From Phlebotomus papatasi (Eukaryota; Arthropoda; Insecta; Diptera; Psychodidae): 64,000 bases of DNA. A program made the translations under genes and the position numbers. Below, in pieces: positions 1-11,886 of this stretch. The first letter of the stretch is position 1. Each line of letters starts with the position of its first letter. The stretch covers positions 18,073,078 to 18,137,077 of the forward strand of contig NC_077224.1 of NCBI RefSeq assembly GCF_024763615.1. Direction: 5' to 3'. A model generated the notes under the pieces. The model ran no database searches. It worked only from the letters and a program-made list of their open reading frames with translations, and was not told the origin of the DNA.

Positions 1-1723
1 AATTTTATCTTTCATCCGGATCGTCATCCGGCGTTCGGGTAAAGAGATATACTCTTATTTTTCGAAAAAAAAATTACACGAGCAACATAGAAAATCACCA
101 ACTTTAAATGGCTCTTCTGAAATGTTGTCATTCTGAGAAAAAATAGTATGGAACGGACCCATCGAATTATTATTGTAAAATGATTTAATTTAATATATAT
201 AGAGGAAAAATACAAGCAATACCTAAAAACAAGATACATAGATTTTTTTCGATTCAATAAAAACGTTTTTATGATAAACCTTATTAATAAAATCTAGGAC
301 ATCGTCATGCTGCTGAGAAAATTCAATAACTTAATTTTGAATTGGAAATGAATAAAAAATAGTATTAGACATTTTTTTGAAAATTTTCGTTATTATTCTA
401 CGCCTACGCGATTTTTGAGATTAGATATCCTCTACATTAGATCTAGTCAGGATAAATCAAAAAATGCTTGATTTGCTTTTGAATTTCCATCACATGGTTA
501 CATCCCATGAAACCGAAATTATTTAAATTATTTCATTTGAATTTTTTAGGAATATAGCAATAATCTGTTTATTATTCCACCTTAACCGATTTTGTTGTAT
601 TTAGTTGTATTTAATTGTATCTAAATCTTTGAATTTTGTTTTATTATTCTGACTTTTTTGACTACCTTTAACCCCTTTAACCCATTCAGTCAATGTACCA
701 GAAACACTTGAGATAGAATGTTCATATTTTGGAATTAATTTCTTACAGATTAACAGATGATTTTTTTGAAAAGAAAAAAATTATCTGTTTAGCACCTTGT
801 CAAACACGTGTCTTAATGGTCACTGAATTTAAATTCTGTACATTAATTAATATAAAAGATAAGGATAAGAGCCACTTTTAACAAATTCGATGTCATATTT
901 TCCGTCCGCCATTTTGAGCAAAAATTTTGCATGACTTTCCGCGAAGCGAAAAAAAGAATAACAAAATGTATTTCCATCTCTGTCGGGCTACTTTTTCCAA
1001 AGTAATTGAAGGACTAAAGAAACTAAAATTCAAATACAAATTGTCCAGCAATAGATCATCAAAAATCACTCAATTGCCAATTTACGTATGAAGCGTCATA
1101 CCATGGTAAGGAATGGGTTAATTCGATTTTCTACAGATTTAACCACGGGGTAGATAACTGTGCCGCTCACGGTTCACTCGAGTGCCGTGATTTGTCGATT
1201 TCTTCTAAAAATGCAGCCGATCTACCGATCTCTTGTCAAACTGTGCCGATCTGTCCATCTCTTAGCAAAAGTGCCGATCTGACGAGTTTTAGCTCCAGAT
1301 TGGCACTATTTTGCCGATCGTCGCTCTCATTTCGCACTATAAGATCCACTTAATTACCCCTTGCATTTAACCATTTAACACAATAATATTCCACACGATA
1401 ATAAGCAAAATCAATAAACATGTTTTTTTTTTTTAAATCTAAAGAAATTTTTGACTTTTTATAAAATTTTGTGAAGTTTTACCGTTTTTAAGATAAATAA
1501 TAATCAAAAATTATGCAGAAGTTTAGCGGTTTTAGCTAGGATTATTTTTAATCTCGTTGCGATGACCTGATTAAGGGGACGACCGTTGATAATTCAAATC
1601 TATCACCCGCCGCCCGCCATTGCAATGTATTCGTCGCACATCTCTTAGCCACTGTCAATTTTTGAGGCGAGAAAGTGGTTCGGGAGTGTTTTCTGTGCAA
1701 AAGTGGGGCCCCATTCCCGTGAA
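1..1723. other. AT-rich intergenic region and Rabaptin-5 5' flank
   Basis: No supportable coding region. Bases about 20-45 (ATCCGG..TTCGGGTAA) look like the end of one of the pogo-like inverted-repeat elements seen elsewhere in the window. Bases about 1150-1320 hold a short degenerate repeat built on TGCCGATCT, starting with a CCGCTCACGGTTCAC block whose reverse complement recurs at about 11262. The last ~100 bases before 1724 are less AT-rich and are probably 5' UTR or promoter. No clear TATA box was identified. Confidence 0.6.
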
Positions 1724-4700
1724 ATGGACGAAAAAGTGACTGAAGTGAATGAGGAGGAATCAGGTGAGATTCCAGCATCTGGTCAGTTGGGCCAATTGAA
1801 GATTTTGGCGGTTTTTGCAGAGTCAGATGGTCAAGTGGCCAGGGCGGATGCTCCAGTGGTCACGGAAGATTCCACTCGGGCAGAACTGACAGAGGAGATT
1901 AGAAAGCTGCGAGAGGAGTTCAATGGACAGCGTGCCAAAATGAGAGAGCTCTACCTGCAGAAGGAAGGTTTGTGTACATCCAAAAACATTTTCACTTTTG
2001 AACCCATTTCCGGGAGTAATTCTGGGGCCCTTTGCAGCTGAATGCAAGAAGCAATTTGGAAAGATTGAGGCTCTAACCAAAGAACTGGACGAGGCAAAGA
2101 GTCAGCTGATTGTGGCTGAGTATCGGAAGGAGAATGAAATGCAGAATCAGGAATTGAAGGCACAGGAAGAATTGGCATCGCTGAGACAGCTCGTTCAGGA
2201 GACCCTGGATGAATCCAGCACCCTCAAGGATGACCAGAAGCGCCTCTACGATGAGTACGAGAGAATTCGCCAAGAGAATCACAATCTCAAGGAAATGCTG
2301 AGCAATCAGGTGAAGCAGAAAGGCTCTTTGTTTTCCATTCCAGAAACTTCTGACGGTTTTCTTTTGTGTTTCTTTGTCAAATTAGGAGTCTCCGAGTCTA
2401 GCTCCCGTGCTGAGTCATGTGAAAAAGATTGCCCGGAAGCTCGGAGCTGACTCCAAAGATGACACTCTCGAGGATTCCATGCGGAAGGTAAACAAATATG
2501 TAGGTAATCCACTTTTATCTCTCTTCAAAATTTCACTCTTATTTTGAACACGTGTTTCTATCTGGATAATTTTTCTGGTCAAATGATTAATCTACCTTCC
2601 TGGAAGATAAGAAATGCTGCAGATTTATTTGGTTATCATTTTGTAATTGAGATAGGCTTGCCTTTTGTTGGACTTCTATTCCGCACGTGAAGCATATGCT
2701 TCATGTAACTTTATGAAACTTACTAAAGTCCCAATTAGACTCAGGCTGATCCTTGAAAATATTTATGTAGTCTGCCTTAAAATGGGTCGAAATCCACCGG
2801 AAAAAAACTTGTGTCTCGACTCGCCCGAAAGGCTACCGTCCGAAAAATGGTTTGTGTCTTAGCTAAAATTGCTATTTGGATGTGTTTTCTACGTTAAAAA
2901 CTTATTCAATTTTTTCGAGTGAAAACGATTAGTAAACAATTGAGAATTCAAAATTACTTTAATATTCAATGAAAGTAAATTATGAAAAATATTATTTTTA
3001 ATACAAAGAATTAATTCTAATACAATTTTTTGTAGAATAATGCCTTGGAATAATTCTTTCAATAGAGATTCAAATTTTTCGGATGAGAATATCCAAGACA
3101 CAAACCTTTTTGCACTTTTATTGCAAAAAAAATTTCGCCGCAAAAAGATTGACTATTCGGTTTTTCTGGAGCATTTCCACTGGAAAAAACGCTTTTTAGT
3201 GCAAAGCATGGGCACTTTCCCCTATATTTTAAATGTATTTTTACCGGACCAGAGATCAAACGGTAAAAGATATTAACTTCAGGTTTTCAGTGACCCCCTA
3301 CTCTCTAAAAAAACATTATCTAGAGACGTTTTTTCTCTGATTAACCTTAGAAGCTTTTTGATAACCGTCACGCCCGTCACAGACCTAAAGACTGATTACG
3401 GTTTGAGGTCATCCTTAGACCTATGAGTGACATTACGTCACTCGAATCATCAATTATCTACAAGATAAAACCTTGCTTTCCCTTTTAATAATCTGTGTGA
3501 AATGGATCTGAACCGGTTCAAACCCGATTTTCAATAAAAGCCAATTACCAGTTTAGGCCTTTTGGAAATTTCAAGACTGTTAATTGAATCCAATTAGATA
3601 AAATCATATAAAACCGTTTAGCATTTGGAATTAAGGACAGAGTTCTCAAGCTTCGCACACATCCTGACTTCGAACACTTCATATTTTTTTCCTAGCTTGT
3701 TTTAATGAATTTGACCCATGGCAATGTAAATTAATAGCTAGTAGTTAATCACATTTTTCCTGAAAAAAATAAGCTCATACCCATTGAAGGAACATGGGAA
3801 AAATTTTAGATGTTCGAAGCTAGAGTATGTGCGACGCCTGAAAACCTTTCCTTATAAACATCCTTAGGTTTTCTTAGAAGGAATTTTACAGTATGCGATA
3901 CTCTTACAGTTAGGTTATTTGCAAGCAAAAAAAGAAACAAACGGATTGGAATTTTAAAAACTTGTATCTTTTCAAAGTCGAACTTAACCTTCCAGTCTGT
4001 AGCCCAAGCCCCCTCGTAAACAAAAGTAAAATGGAACATTTTTTGATATTGCTGTCTCCCAAACAAACCGATTTCGGACGTACTTGGGAGAGATAAAATG
4101 AGCCAATCACGGCGCGAGTTCTCTATCAATATATACCTAAAGCATTGGAAGTATAGGAAACTGACCCCCCCTGCTGTAGCCCCTAAAAAACATTAACGAG
4201 GAAGCAAATGTGTCGAATTACAGAGATTCGTGAAATACTTCAAGCCGCTATCTCTAACCGCTCGACCTCTAACCCTAATAATTACCATACAAATTAATTA
4301 TCGTTTGAAACCGTAATTAATTATCGGTTCATTACCGGTTCAAAATCGCTCGAAAAGAACTTTTGAGGTATTCCAAGACCTTTCCAACAAATCCAAACTT
4401 GGCCCAAACGATTGACTGATGCACCTGATAGGTTGTGTAACCTTTGACCTTAAAAAAGCATTAGGAGAAATGATTAAAGGTCGTTTTCGTTATGAAAGAA
4501 TATGCCCCTAGATAAGACCTATCAAAAAACATCACAGCATGTTTTCGGGATATCACAAAGAAGAAGAAAAACTTCTTAAAGCGGTGGAGGATCGACAGAT
4601 CTAGGCTGATAACCTGGGTACCTGTCTTAACCTCACTAAAGACCAAGCGGCTTAAAGTTAATGAATGAATTAATTTAGTCCAGAACGAATATTTGTCAAA

Positions 4701-6967
4701 CTGCTTAAGATCTAAGTCAACATAGTAATCGGCAGGGAAATGACATTTCCTATGTTTCCCAAATGTTTCTAGCGTGCCGAAAAAACTTTTCAGTTTATTA
4801 GCTGTTTACTGTCATTGTATAATGAATTAGCAAAAAATACAAATCCAAAATAAAAGCCAATTTAATAACGAAGAGGCAACCGAAAACTCCAAATTGGCAA
4901 CCTACGTAGTTTTGAAGACATCTCGTGATATGTGTACGAAAACAGAAAAAAATTTACACTAAAACTGGTCGCATTTTTCTGAGCTAATGTCACCTCCTGG
5001 GTAATCGGTATACTAAACTTATTATGAATATGAGAAGAATGAAAGATCGTTGGATTTCAAACAATTTGACGCTTGAATTTCTAATTCGGGTGACATTTCG
5101 GTCCCATATGCCCGAATTTGGGAGAGTATACTGTAATTTAAAATAATAAGGTTGATCTTGTATATTTGGTGTACGATTATGTAATTTTTGGTTATAGAAA
5201 CATAACCAAGAATTGACTCCAAAATGCGAGAAAAGCAGGATTCCCATAATAATGCATTCAACAAATTAATGCAAAGAGCAGTAAGAAACCTAAACATCGA
5301 AAGTTAATAAAAAGACACGGAAGGAGTTCTTACGTCCACGTCCATAAATTCTAGGTTATGTCCAGCATAACCTCACATTTTGATGAAATAATCATTGGAT
5401 TTAAATTTGTAACGTAGGAATTTCAGTTTTTTTCAAGTGGATTGAGTGGTTAAGTAGGGATTTGGTTTGATTTTGAAATTCAGGCTCAGGAGGATGCCGA
5501 GGTGCTGAGATCTCTGGTTGTGCCACTGGAGGAAGAGATAAAAGCCCTCAAGGAGAAACTCCGTGCCACTGATGAAGAATTGCAATCTTTTCGAGGTGGT
5601 CCAGCATCAGATTCCGCCATTGTGGGGCTCCTGAAGGACACACAGCCCGCGAAAGAGCCCAAATCTGCCGTCGATGGCAATCTTCCATGTGAGATGTGCA
5701 AGAACTACGAGATGCAGCTGGTTCAAGCACAAGAGAATGTCCGGAAGGAGCAGACAAAGACGGAACAGGTGATGAAGCAAGTGGAGCGCGTGAAGGAGGA
5801 TTTGGATCGGGAAGCAGTTCTGAGGCGAGAACTGGAAGCGCAATGGCAGGAGAAGAGGGAACAGCATAAGAATGAAGTGGTCTCACTGACGGAACACATC
5901 AAGAAGACCGAGGATTCCTTTGCACATCTGCAGAGGCACTACAATGAGATCAAGGATGAGATTAACCAGGAACTGCTGAAACTCACGCACGAACGCGAGA
6001 GTGTTCACAGGCACCTGGAGTCCCTGCAGAGGGACAATGATATCCTAGCGGGTAAGTATCTGGCCACATCTGAGGAGATTCAGAACCAGGAGATCAATCT
6101 GCCGAACACCGTGGAGGAGCTGCAGGAGATGCTGCTGCAGGTGCATCAGAGTCTGATTGAGGCGAGAGTTGGATGTGAGTTCGAGCAGACCAAGAGTATC
6201 AGCCTGAGGGATGAGTCACAGTTGCTGAGGGATCAGCTGGAGTCCTTCTACAAGGAGCGCCAGGCGTATGAGCGGGAGGTTGTAGCGAATCTGCGGAGTT
6301 CGGAGCTGCAGCTGAAGGAATCAATGGCAAAGGTGAGACAACTCACGAGTCTCAAGGAGGCCTACGAAAGGAAGGAGTTGGAGTACAAGAAGGAATCTTC
6401 AGAGCTGAGAGAACAAGCTATCGACCTTCGAGCACTCAATGTGAGTACAAATCTCTGTTTCTTTTTTAGGGAGACGGATATGGATGACACTTTCTGTCTT
6501 TTGCAGACCAAACTGGAGAAGGCAAATGCGGATTTGAAGGGGAAAGTGACGACTCTGCAGCAGGATTTGGCAAATGGTGAAGCAGTTCAGCAAGATTTCG
6601 TTAGGCTCTCGCAATCGTTGCAGGTAAGTTTCCTAAATAAAATAATTGATAGAATCTAGAAGCGACTTACCCCGGAATGAATTTGGAACAGATGCAACTG
6701 GAGAAGATCCGCGTGGCTGATACCCAAGTGCGCTGGCAGGATGATGAGGATGTCGATCAGTGTTCCAACTGCAAGTCCCCCTTCACAGTTACGAAGCGCA
6801 AACAGCACTGTCGTCACTGTGGCACAATTTATTGTGATAAGTGTCTAGGCAAGAGTGTCCCGTCCGGACCTCACAAGAAGCCCGCACGGGTCTGTGACGT
6901 CTGTCACACACTTCTCGTGCGGAACACCGCGCCCTACTTCAGCCAAGCACCCCCACAGACGCCATAG
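1724..6967 (+). CDS. Rbpn-5: Rabaptin-5-like Rab5 effector with C-terminal FYVE-type zinc finger
   Basis: Exons: 1724-1763, 1821-1967, 2038-2309, 2386-2487, 5484-6440, 6507-6623, 6692-6967; they sum to 1911 nt (636 aa) with all phases matching. The protein is almost wholly coiled coil. Residues from about 188 (AQEDAEVLRSLVVPLEEEIK) match the rabaptin signature as I recall it, followed by a CEMCKNYE block (Cys256, Cys259). The last exon encodes a FYVE-type finger: W560 of a WxxD-like start, eight metal-binding Cys (569, 572, 585, 588, 593, 596, 613, 616) and a terminal RVC. The basic lipid-binding patch reads KRKQHCRHCG, one residue off the usual R+HHCR, so PI3P binding is likely but perhaps altered. 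Family role: Rab5/Rab4 effector in early-endosome fusion and recycling. ATG 1724 is chosen because it opens a clean acidic N-terminus. Introns 1 and 5 are multiples of three without stops. Intron 4 is 2996 nt and holds MITE relics. Confidence 0.93.
2488..5483 (+). other. Large intron 4 of the Rabaptin-5 gene
   Basis: Donor AAG|gtaaac, acceptor attcag|GCTCAG. The intron has no supported gene. It contains a full MITE at 4733-4999, a solo right end of a pogo-like MITE at about 5088-5131 (ends GAGAGTATACTG), and at about 4256-4440 a degraded copy of sequence also seen near 25745-26100 (shared phrase TTCCAAGACCTTTCCAAC and ACCGGTTCA repeats). Confidence 0.75.
4733..4999. mobile_element. MITE, CAGGGaAATGACATT-end family, copy 1
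   Basis: About 267 bp, imperfect terminal inverted repeats (CAGGGAAATGACATT left, AATGTCACCTCCTG right). The interior is closely similar to 27738-28014 (same strand) and to the reverse complements of 39151-39419 and 41338-41606; shared landmarks are TTTCTAGCGTGCC, CAACCTACGTAGTTTTG and GATATCTCGTGA. It encodes no protein, so it is non-autonomous. Confidence 0.85.
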
Positions 6968-7027
6968 TTTGATGCCCCCTTCCACCCCCAGAGAGAGATT
7001 TCTTCATTGTGATAACGCTTTGCTCCG

Positions 7028-7033
7028 AATAAA
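7028..7033 (+). terminator. Poly(A) signal AATAAA for Rabaptin-5
   Basis: Canonical AATAAA 61 nt after the stop codon, followed by an A-rich then GT/T-rich stretch (about 7060-7085), as expected for a short 3' UTR. Confidence 0.75.
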
Positions 7034-7034
7034 A

Positions 7035-7680
7035 CAAAAAACCCACACTGTAAAATGTGCGAGGATTGTTTTGTCTTGTCCTTGATGCTCGGGATACTAG
7101 ATGTACGCCATGTTTTGATTCTAAACGACTTTCTTCCGTGTGAAACAGCGTGTTCCTACAGCGCCTGTAGGCGTTCGCCTGATGGCGTGCACCTGGGGTT
7201 GCCTCGAGTTCGTTAGGGGAGAGTTGAGTCAGTCTCTGGGGAAACCCTGTCGAAAGCGCTTGGACATTTGACAAGGAATTTCACGGATGCAACTCGGATT
7301 GCATCAAAAGTAAGTCATCAAAGTAAGTATTGCTTAGATTGCTTATAACAGAAGGGAAGGTGGTCTCGGTGTACCACAACTTGAGGTAGTTCCTATATAG
7401 GCTACTTCAAAGGCGGACATGAAGTTTCTCCAAGCGGAGGATCCCGTAATACGAGGCTTGGTAATAGAGGAAGGCCTGGAGATAAGACTGCGAAAAATCG
7501 CTGACTCTCTGAGGCTCAGAGTCGCCAACGTTCTCCAAGATAGGAGTATGGATTTTATAATAGTGAGAAAGCACACCGGGGATATTCTGTAGATCCATTA
7601 TAAAGGATCGTCAACAAAGTGAGCATTTATCTGCTGAAATTCTTGATAAATCGCATGACATTTCTCGACTATACACAGAG
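7035..7680. other. Intergenic stretch, no clear gene
   Basis: More GC-balanced than its surroundings. A minus-strand open frame at 7407-7598 (63 codons) has a protein-like composition but no start context, no recognisable domain and no support either side. It may be a decayed transposon or gene fragment. Nothing else identified. Confidence 0.4.
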
Positions 7681-8450
7681 AAAAATAATTAGTTGATAAT
7701 TCAGTTGATAAAAAGTTGATTTTTCATATAAAATTGATAACCAAGTTAATATATCGGAGATTATGTAAAGTTGATCAAAAGTTGATTGATTCTATCAACT
7801 GTTGGTTTTTCGATATTTTTTTCGATATTATCAACAGATCAATCGACCTTTATCAACTTTGGACCAACTTTACATAGACACATTTTAATCGACAGTTGAT
7901 TATCTGTTAGTCGAACAACAGTTGATCAAAAGTTGATCATTTGTTAGTCGATCAACAGTTGATCAAAATTTTATCAGCAGTGGTTTTTTCTTACAGTTAA
8001 CAGCTATAATTCAGGCGAGATAGAATTTGAATGAATAATTTATATACTGGCAGTGCAAATAAGACACAAAAAGACTTGTAATCATGAAATATAGTGTATT
8101 TACTGATATCGCAATTGGTCAACAATAGCAGGAACATCATTTGGCGCCAAAGCTTGGTACACCACTCGATTCAATGGAACGATTTAATTAAAGAATTACA
8201 GTCTTACTCAAATGATATGAGGATCAACAGATGATCAACTTTCGATCAACAGTTAATTATTTTTTACAGTTAATAGCTATAATTCAGGCAACACAGAATT
8301 TGAATCAATAATTTATTTACTGGCAGTGCGAATATCAACATCTTATTAACAGTTGATCACAATTCGATCAACAGTTTATCATTTTTTTTTACAATTAACA
8401 GCTGTAATTCAGGCGAGATAGAATTTGAATTAATATTTAAAACATGAAAA
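7680..8450. repeat. AGTTGATCAA-rich repeat and three related ~68-bp blocks
   Basis: From about 7685 the sequence is dominated by AGTTGAT(C/A)A and its complement. Three related blocks (AGCTATAATTCAGGC...GAATTTGAAT...) lie at about 7993-8060, 8266-8333 and 8391-8445; the first two also share ACTGGCAGTGC. They sit directly at the 3' end of the minus-strand LINE and may be its 3' UTR or a separate array. Confidence 0.7.
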
Positions 8451-8454
8451 GAAA

Positions 8455-10608
8455 AATTAGCAAGGTCCATTCTGGAAGTGCTCCCTAATAGTGTCAGGCG
8501 ATCTACGCTTCTGAGGAGCGAGAGAATTATACATAAAAACCCCTTTGACAAATAGAGTTCATCTGAAGGATTCATGGTGTGACTTAGGGACAATCAGTCC
8601 ACCGAATCTAGCCGACCCGCCAGGAGTCAAGAGAGAGGCCAGGTACCCAGGGCATCCCGATGCAATCAACCGATTAAGAAAGATGAGAGCGCGCATTTGA
8701 AGTAGCGATGGGAGATCATATCCTACAAAAACATTTCTATAAGAAGAAATGTGATCACGAGGGCGCAACCCGCAAATGTATCTCACACAATTGTTGAAAT
8801 CAACTGAAAACCGGCGAATCGTGTCAGCATCCGACAGAAAGAAGAGCTCTGCTCCATAATTAAAAAATGGAAGTAGCAGTGCTCGGGCTAGGAGCAAGCG
8901 AATATCATGAGGTGTGATGTCCCGGAAGCGTCTAACTAACTAAGTGTATAGAGAGAAAAGTTCACCTTGCGGCAAATGGTGGATGCATGGTCAGACCAAG
9001 ATAACGTCTTATTAAAGACAATACCCGGATTTCTCCTAATCCACAAAAGGAATAACTTCGCCGTGAAAGACTAGAGGATAGGGAGTAATGTTGGCTGCCT
9101 TTTTGCCTATTATAATAGCCTGCGACTTTATGGGATTTAGGAGTAAGCCATTTGAAACGGACCAGTGCTCGACTCTCGCCAAGTTGTCATTCATGAGCTG
9201 AAAAGCAGAGGATGGGTCAGAAGAATTACCTTCAATGTAAATTTGCAGATCATCAGCATACAAGTGGTATGAACAATTGCGCAGGATAGTTGGTAATTCA
9301 TTGATAAATAGAGAGAAAAGCAGGGGTCCGAGAATGGATCCCTGTCCAATGCATTTTGTCAGGGAGGCTGAGGCAGACAATTAGTCTCCAAATTTAACTC
9401 TCTGAGACCTTCCGCTGAAATAGGAGGCAATAAGAGAGACCGCGGATGAGGAGAAATTAAAAAGCTTGTAGAGTTTATAGCAAACAAGCAAACCAAGTCA
9501 TGCGGAAGGCTATCAAACGCTTTAGTAAAGTCAAGCAATACCAACACCACAAAATGGTTGCGATCGATAGCCGCCGATATGTCGTGGCTCACTTTAAGAA
9601 GGGCTGTAGTGGTGCTGTGACCACAACGGAAGCCTGATTGATAGTCACTGAGCAAACCATTATTATATAGATATTGAGAAATTTGTTGATGGAGAGGAAA
9701 TTCAAAAGCTTTAGATAGAACTGGGAGTAAGCTAATTGGCCTATAATCAGAAGGACAAGTTGGATTAGAAATTTTTGGAATTGGCACAACTAAGGCTGTC
9801 TTTCAGGAATTAGGAAACAAGAAGGTAGTTAACACATTATTAAAAGTACTTTTGAGCACTGAGATAATTTCCGGGAGCAAGATTTTGATGAATTTAAGGG
9901 AGACGCCATCACACCCCACGGCATCCGACCTGACACGGGAGATGGCATGAATTACGCATTCTTGTAAAACGCAACCAAAGCCAAAACCCTCCCAGGGAAT
10001 ATTAGGAAGAGGGGGACAATTTACAGAGACAACATGAGAAGGTGATGAGAAAAATCGATTAAGCTCATCTGCAGAAACAGATCCACTCCCCAGAGAGCCT
10101 ATCGAAGGACGCAAGCCAAGTTTCTTAACGTTCCTCCAAAGCTTTTTAGAGGGAAGCTCAGGGTTCAAATTTTTGTGAAAGTCGGACTGTTTTGCTGTTT
10201 TTATTAGACAGCAAACTTTGTTGCGCAATTTTCGAAAACGAACACCATCATGGATAGAGCCCGAGCGTTTCCACTTTTTGTACGCTGCGTTGCGTCTTTT
10301 GATATGGTAAAGTATTGATTCATTGATCCAAGGAGTTTGCAGACCCCGTTCAAGAATCCGCTTTTTAGGTACCACTCTGTCAAAAAGGTAGTTAAGATTT
10401 TCAGTCAGGACAAGCACCTTATCGGAAGAGTTAGGGGCATAAAATAGAGGCACCCAATCTATTTGCGAAGCTGTCAGCAAGGCTACACTTCGATTACATT
10501 TGGAAAGATCACTAATTACCTTATATTTGTTCTTAGGCTTGTTGCTTGATTCTATGAGCTTCTTTGACAGGGAACAGGCAGCTGGTCTGTGGCACTCGAC
10601 CTCAGCTC
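8455..10608 (-). mobile_element. Decayed non-LTR retrotransposon (LINE), reverse transcriptase region
   Basis: Minus-strand pieces spell the reverse transcriptase of a LINE in order. About 10608-9806 is the region between endonuclease and RT. 9787-9480 has the DYRPISLLP block and an AFDSLPHDL block. 9380-9036 has GSILGPLLFSLFINELP and the catalytic YADD. 8897-8559 is the downstream region (LLLPFFNYGAE). An in-frame TGA (complement of 9803-9805) and at least two frameshifts (near 9480 and near 9380) break it, and the endonuclease end is missing. Motif style suggests the CR1/jockey group, but the clade is not certain. It lies between two convergent genes and is dead. Confidence 0.9.
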
Positions 10609-10609
10609 A

Positions 10610-11190
10610 CACTCCTCACACTGATGTCCCCTTCTCGCTATTCCTTGAACTAATCGAACTGATCATGAGAAGTGGATATTTCAAATATCGAAGCAATTTC
10701 TGGGCAACTATCTCTCACCTGCAATAGCTCATCTAGTCAAGGATTTCGTGATTAAGGCTGCCTGTGAGAAACTCTTTTCGACGTATTTTAAAGGGGACAA
10801 CGAGCGCATGACAGGAGAGAAGAAAACAAAGAGATTACTTTCGAGACAATATCATTTTAGAAGAAGTCATCGAAAACTGAAAGTCGATATCTCTTACCGT
10901 TTAAATTTTATATGGATCAGAAGACTGAAAAAACACAAAAAAAACAGTATTTTTAAAATCAATCTGTTGAGTCCCTCCTCGAGTTCAACTGCAACTTCGG
11001 GTTCTTCCTTTAAAGTGAAATCCCTTTTAATTTCATCTCCTACTTTATTCACGTCCATTTACATCGACAACTCAAGATAGACTAAACTAACCTAAAGTTA
11101 TTACAAATGAGTGCGACGTTCTCGTAGGTCACGACATCTTATGTGAAACATTAGAACTGTATTATACAGGTATAACACAATCTATCACGG
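10610..11190. other. Intergenic, nothing recognised
   Basis: Two plus-strand open frames here (10500-10727, 10748-11080) have no domain, no start context and no homologue I recognise. The first overlaps the LINE. No gene is called. Confidence 0.5.
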
Positions 11191-11284
11191 ATTGTGAGCG
11201 ATGCAGTCGGGTTAAGAATTTGCAGACTGGTTGACGCACGGGTGAACAAGTATGGCTGGCGCGTGAACCGTGAGTGGCAGATTG

Positions 11285-11518
11285 CGCCGATTTGCTTCCA
11301 AGATCGCGCGATCAGTCTCCAAGATCGCGCGATCAGTCTCCAAGATCGCGCAATCAGTCTACAAGATCGCACTGATCGCACAATTCGTCTCCAAGATCGC
11401 GCAATCAGTCTACAAGATCGCACTGATCGCACAATTCGTCTCCAGGATCGTGCAATCAGTCTTCATGATCGCGTTGACCGCACGATCAGTCTTCAAGATC
11501 GCGTTGATCGGCACCCAA
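11285..11518. repeat. GATCGCGC minisatellite
   Basis: About 11 tandem, imperfect ~20-nt units of the type CAAGATCGCGCGATCAGTCT, degrading at the 3' end into GATCGCGTTGATCG variants, with an internal ~60-nt higher-order repeat (11341-11400 is nearly repeated at 11401-11450). It is flanked on the left by a GTGAACCGTGAGTGGCAG block. All frames stay open simply because of the repeat, so the open frames here are not genes. It lies about 370 nt beyond the Exportin-6 stop. Confidence 0.9.
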
Positions 11519-11700
11519 AGTAAACTGTGAATGGCAGATTTGTTTTTAATCCCTGGTTTGACCTTTGGAAACTCTGGATTGCGAAATAAAAGAACCCAGG
11601 ATCGGACTAATCCTGGTTATCTTCCATTCAACTGAACCCTAGAACTCCTGCATCAAAACAAAAAGAAAAAAAAAACATTTCTCCGTTTGGAATTACTGAC

Positions 11701-11706
11701 TTTATT
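11701..11706 (-). terminator. Poly(A) signal for Exportin-6 (AATAAA on minus strand)
   Basis: TTTATT on the plus strand, about 180 nt past the Exportin-6 stop. No better signal lies nearer. Confidence 0.6.
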
Positions 11707-11886
11707 TTCAAGTAAAAAGTGTCTTTGCTCAAAGCCTTCCTAATACACGAACCAGTGATGTGAAAAGTCCTGATGAGCTTATGGTTAGTTGGGATTCTGC
11801 AAAGTCAGAGTTCTTCCAACTCTTAGTACTGGTTGTGTTGATTGATTCTGGGTCACATCGGCTTTAGGAATGATTCACCGGGATTA

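Noticed and set aside
11194..11530. Two overlapping open frames encoding repeated QDRAIS / SKIARSV units
   Set aside because: They are translations of a 20-nt minisatellite; all frames stay open through the repeat.
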